Source: Planctomycetia bacterium (lineage in GTDB: Bacteria > Planctomycetota > Phycisphaerae > Phycisphaerales > SM1A02). From it: a DNA stretch of 7,226 bases. The stretch spans positions 1-7,226 of the forward strand of contig SYIB01000231.1 of NCBI GenBank assembly GCA_005798965.1, written 5' to 3'. Below, one piece after another: positions 6,145 to 7,226 of this stretch. The translations under genes and the position numbers were made by a program. The notes beneath the pieces were generated by a model. It was not told the DNA's origin, did no database searches, and was given only the letters and a program-made list of their open reading frames with translations. Each line of letters opens with the position of its first letter. Position 1 is the stretch's first letter.

Positions 6145-7226
6145 ATGACCCACGATTCGCTGCGTTGCCTCATCTTCCCGCGTGTTGCAGCCCTCAGTCT
6201 GGCCTGCATGGCCATGGCATGCGAGCCGACGGTGTCCTCCAGCCCGGCGCAGGTCACGGCGGCCGAGCCCGCCGTCGCCATGCAGGCACCAGCAACGTCG
6301 ACGACCGCTTCAACCGCCGTCGCCGAGCAGGCACCCCGCGCATCAGTGGTTGCGGCAGCGCCCGCTGCCTCGGCAGGTGCACCCATCGCAGTGTCGCCGC
6401 AGGAAGCGGTCGATCGTCCTGCAACGCAGGTCGTGCCGCAGCCCGAGGTGGCAGCACCCTTGATCGAACTGGGCGAGAGCGCCGTGCTCGATGCGTCGCA
6501 GCCCACGGTCTCGCCGACGTTCGGGTCAGTGACGGGCTGGGCAGGCAGTCGGCTCATCGTCACTGGCCCCGAGCGTGTGCGCACGGGTGGCTTCAACGGC
6601 CAGATTGCGACCTTCAGCGAGGTTGACGGGACATGGCTTGGCACCCGCGAGCTGGCCGGGATCAGTGACACTTCCGCGTCGGAGACCGTGTTGCAATCGG
6701 TCGTCGGCAATGACGAGTGGCTCTTCACGAGTGCCGAGGTGCAGGGCCGAGCAGGACAGGTCGTGGTCTGGAAGCGTGATCAGGCAGCGTCAGGCTGGAA
6801 GCAGATCCAGCGCCTGATGCCGCCGGCCACGCGGGCAGAGCCCGCCTTCGGCAGCGCGTTGGCGATGGGCGATGGCTTCTTGGCCGTGAGCGCCGTCGAC
6901 ACGAGGTTCCGCGGTGAGCAGGGGCGGTCGATCGTCGACGCGCCGCGTGTGTACCTCTTCACCCTCAAGGATGGATCGTGGTCGGGTGCTGGCTCGCTGT
7001 CGCCTGATCCGGCCCTCAAGGCGATCTGGTTTGGCGGCGCCATCGCCGCATCGGGCGACCAGCTTGCGATCGCCAGCCCGAAGGCGTGGCAGCCGAGCCC
7101 GAAGCAACCCGTACAGGAATCAGGCGAGTGCGCGGTGCACCTTTACCGCCGCGGCGCCAACGGGGTGTGGGCCCTTCGACAGTCGATCACCCCGCCTTCG
7201 GATTGCGCGTGGGGCGGGTTCGGCAA
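6145..7226 (+). CDS. Exported FG-GAP repeat (beta-propeller) protein, C-terminus outside window
   Basis: The frame is open from ATG 6145 to the right edge: 360 codons plus two bases. Residues 1-26 look like an export signal (basic start to Arg13, hydrophobic VAALSLACMAMAC). Cys26 or Cys21 could be a lipidated cysteine, although neither has an ideal lipobox. Residues 28-105 are a low-complexity Ala/Pro/Thr/Val-rich linker. From about 126 come FG-GAP-type propeller blades of roughly 50-60 residues: FGSVTGWAGSRLIVTG (126-141), a degenerate SVVGNDEWLFTSAE (185-198), FGSALAMGDGFLAVSA (235-250) and FGGAIAASGDQLAIASP (296-312). Each is followed by a strand such as GQVVVWKR or RVYLFTLKDGSW; a fifth blade begins at GFG (358-360). 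Such propellers usually mediate surface binding or adhesion; the ligand here is unknown. There is no Shine-Dalgarno sequence before the ATG, and a 13-bp dyad lies just upstream. The start is supported by the signal sequence. Confidence 0.8.
   Translation, partial: MTHDSLRCLIFPRVAALSLACMAMACEPTVSSSPAQVTAAEPAVAMQAPATSTTASTAVAEQAPRASVVAAAPAASAGAPIAVSPQEAVDRPATQVVPQPEVAAPLIELGESAVLDASQPTVSPTFGSVTGWAGSRLIVTGPERVRTGGFNGQIATFSEVDGTWLGTRELAGISDTSASETVLQSVVGNDEWLFTSAEVQGRAGQVVVWKRDQAASGWKQIQRLMPPATRAEPAFGSALAMGDGFLAVSAVDTRFRGEQGRSIVDAPRVYLFTLKDGSWSGAGSLSPDPALKAIWFGGAIAASGDQLAIASPKAWQPSPKQPVQESGECAVHLYRRGANGVWALRQSITPPSDCAWGGFG

Noticed and set aside
6102..6728. A 208-residue minus-strand frame opposite the FG-GAP gene
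   Set aside because: Its Ala/Thr/Gly/Ser-rich composition mirrors the low-complexity linker on the other strand and it has no motif. The plus frame has a signal sequence and propeller repeats and stays open to the window edge.

Overview
The window is a high-GC bacterial segment (about two thirds G+C by eye) devoted mostly to aerobic respiration. It carries the 3' end of a cytochrome c oxidase (heme-copper, aa3/caa3-like) structural operon, then the heme A pathway that supplies that oxidase, then two exported proteins not obviously related to it. The form of the CtaA protein (loop sequence GLAVPDWPNTFG and an extra N-terminal membrane domain), the DUF3179 gene, the exported squalene-cyclase-fold repeat protein and the FG-GAP propeller protein together suggest a planctomycete, possibly of the class Phycisphaerae. 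That assignment is inferred from protein style, not from a marker gene.

Layout. Plus strand 1-1328: the end of an oxidase subunit III (ctaE/coxC), a small subunit IV three bases downstream, a perfect 10-bp hairpin, then a second, divergent five-helix subunit III homologue. Minus strand 1338-3306: heme o synthase (cyoE/ctaB), whose stop overlaps the start of a membrane-anchored DUF3179 protein by 8 bases, so the two look like a translationally coupled pair. Plus strand 3330-4832: heme A synthase (CtaA/COX15), starting 23 bases from cyoE in divergent orientation. Minus strand 4789-6123: an exported prenyltransferase/squalene-oxidase-repeat protein, overlapping ctaA tail to tail by 44 bases. Plus strand 6145 to the right edge: an exported, probably lipid-anchored FG-GAP beta-propeller protein, cut off by the window.

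How it works together. CyoE farnesylates heme b to heme o, CtaA oxidises heme o to heme a, and heme a is inserted into subunit I of the oxidase. Subunit I is not in the window and is presumably encoded to the left. The DUF3179 protein is tied to cyoE by overlap, but its role is unknown. The genome is very compact here: convergent genes are 9 bases apart or overlapping, and divergent start codons are 21-23 bases apart. This leaves almost no room for conventional promoters plus leaders, so leaderless transcripts, or promoters inside the opposing gene, are likely. No RNA genes, insertion sequences, CRISPR arrays, tRNAs or long intergenic stretches were seen. Nothing here is clearly a new system; the most unusual items are the CtaA N-terminal extension, the cyoE-DUF3179 coupling and the second subunit III homologue.
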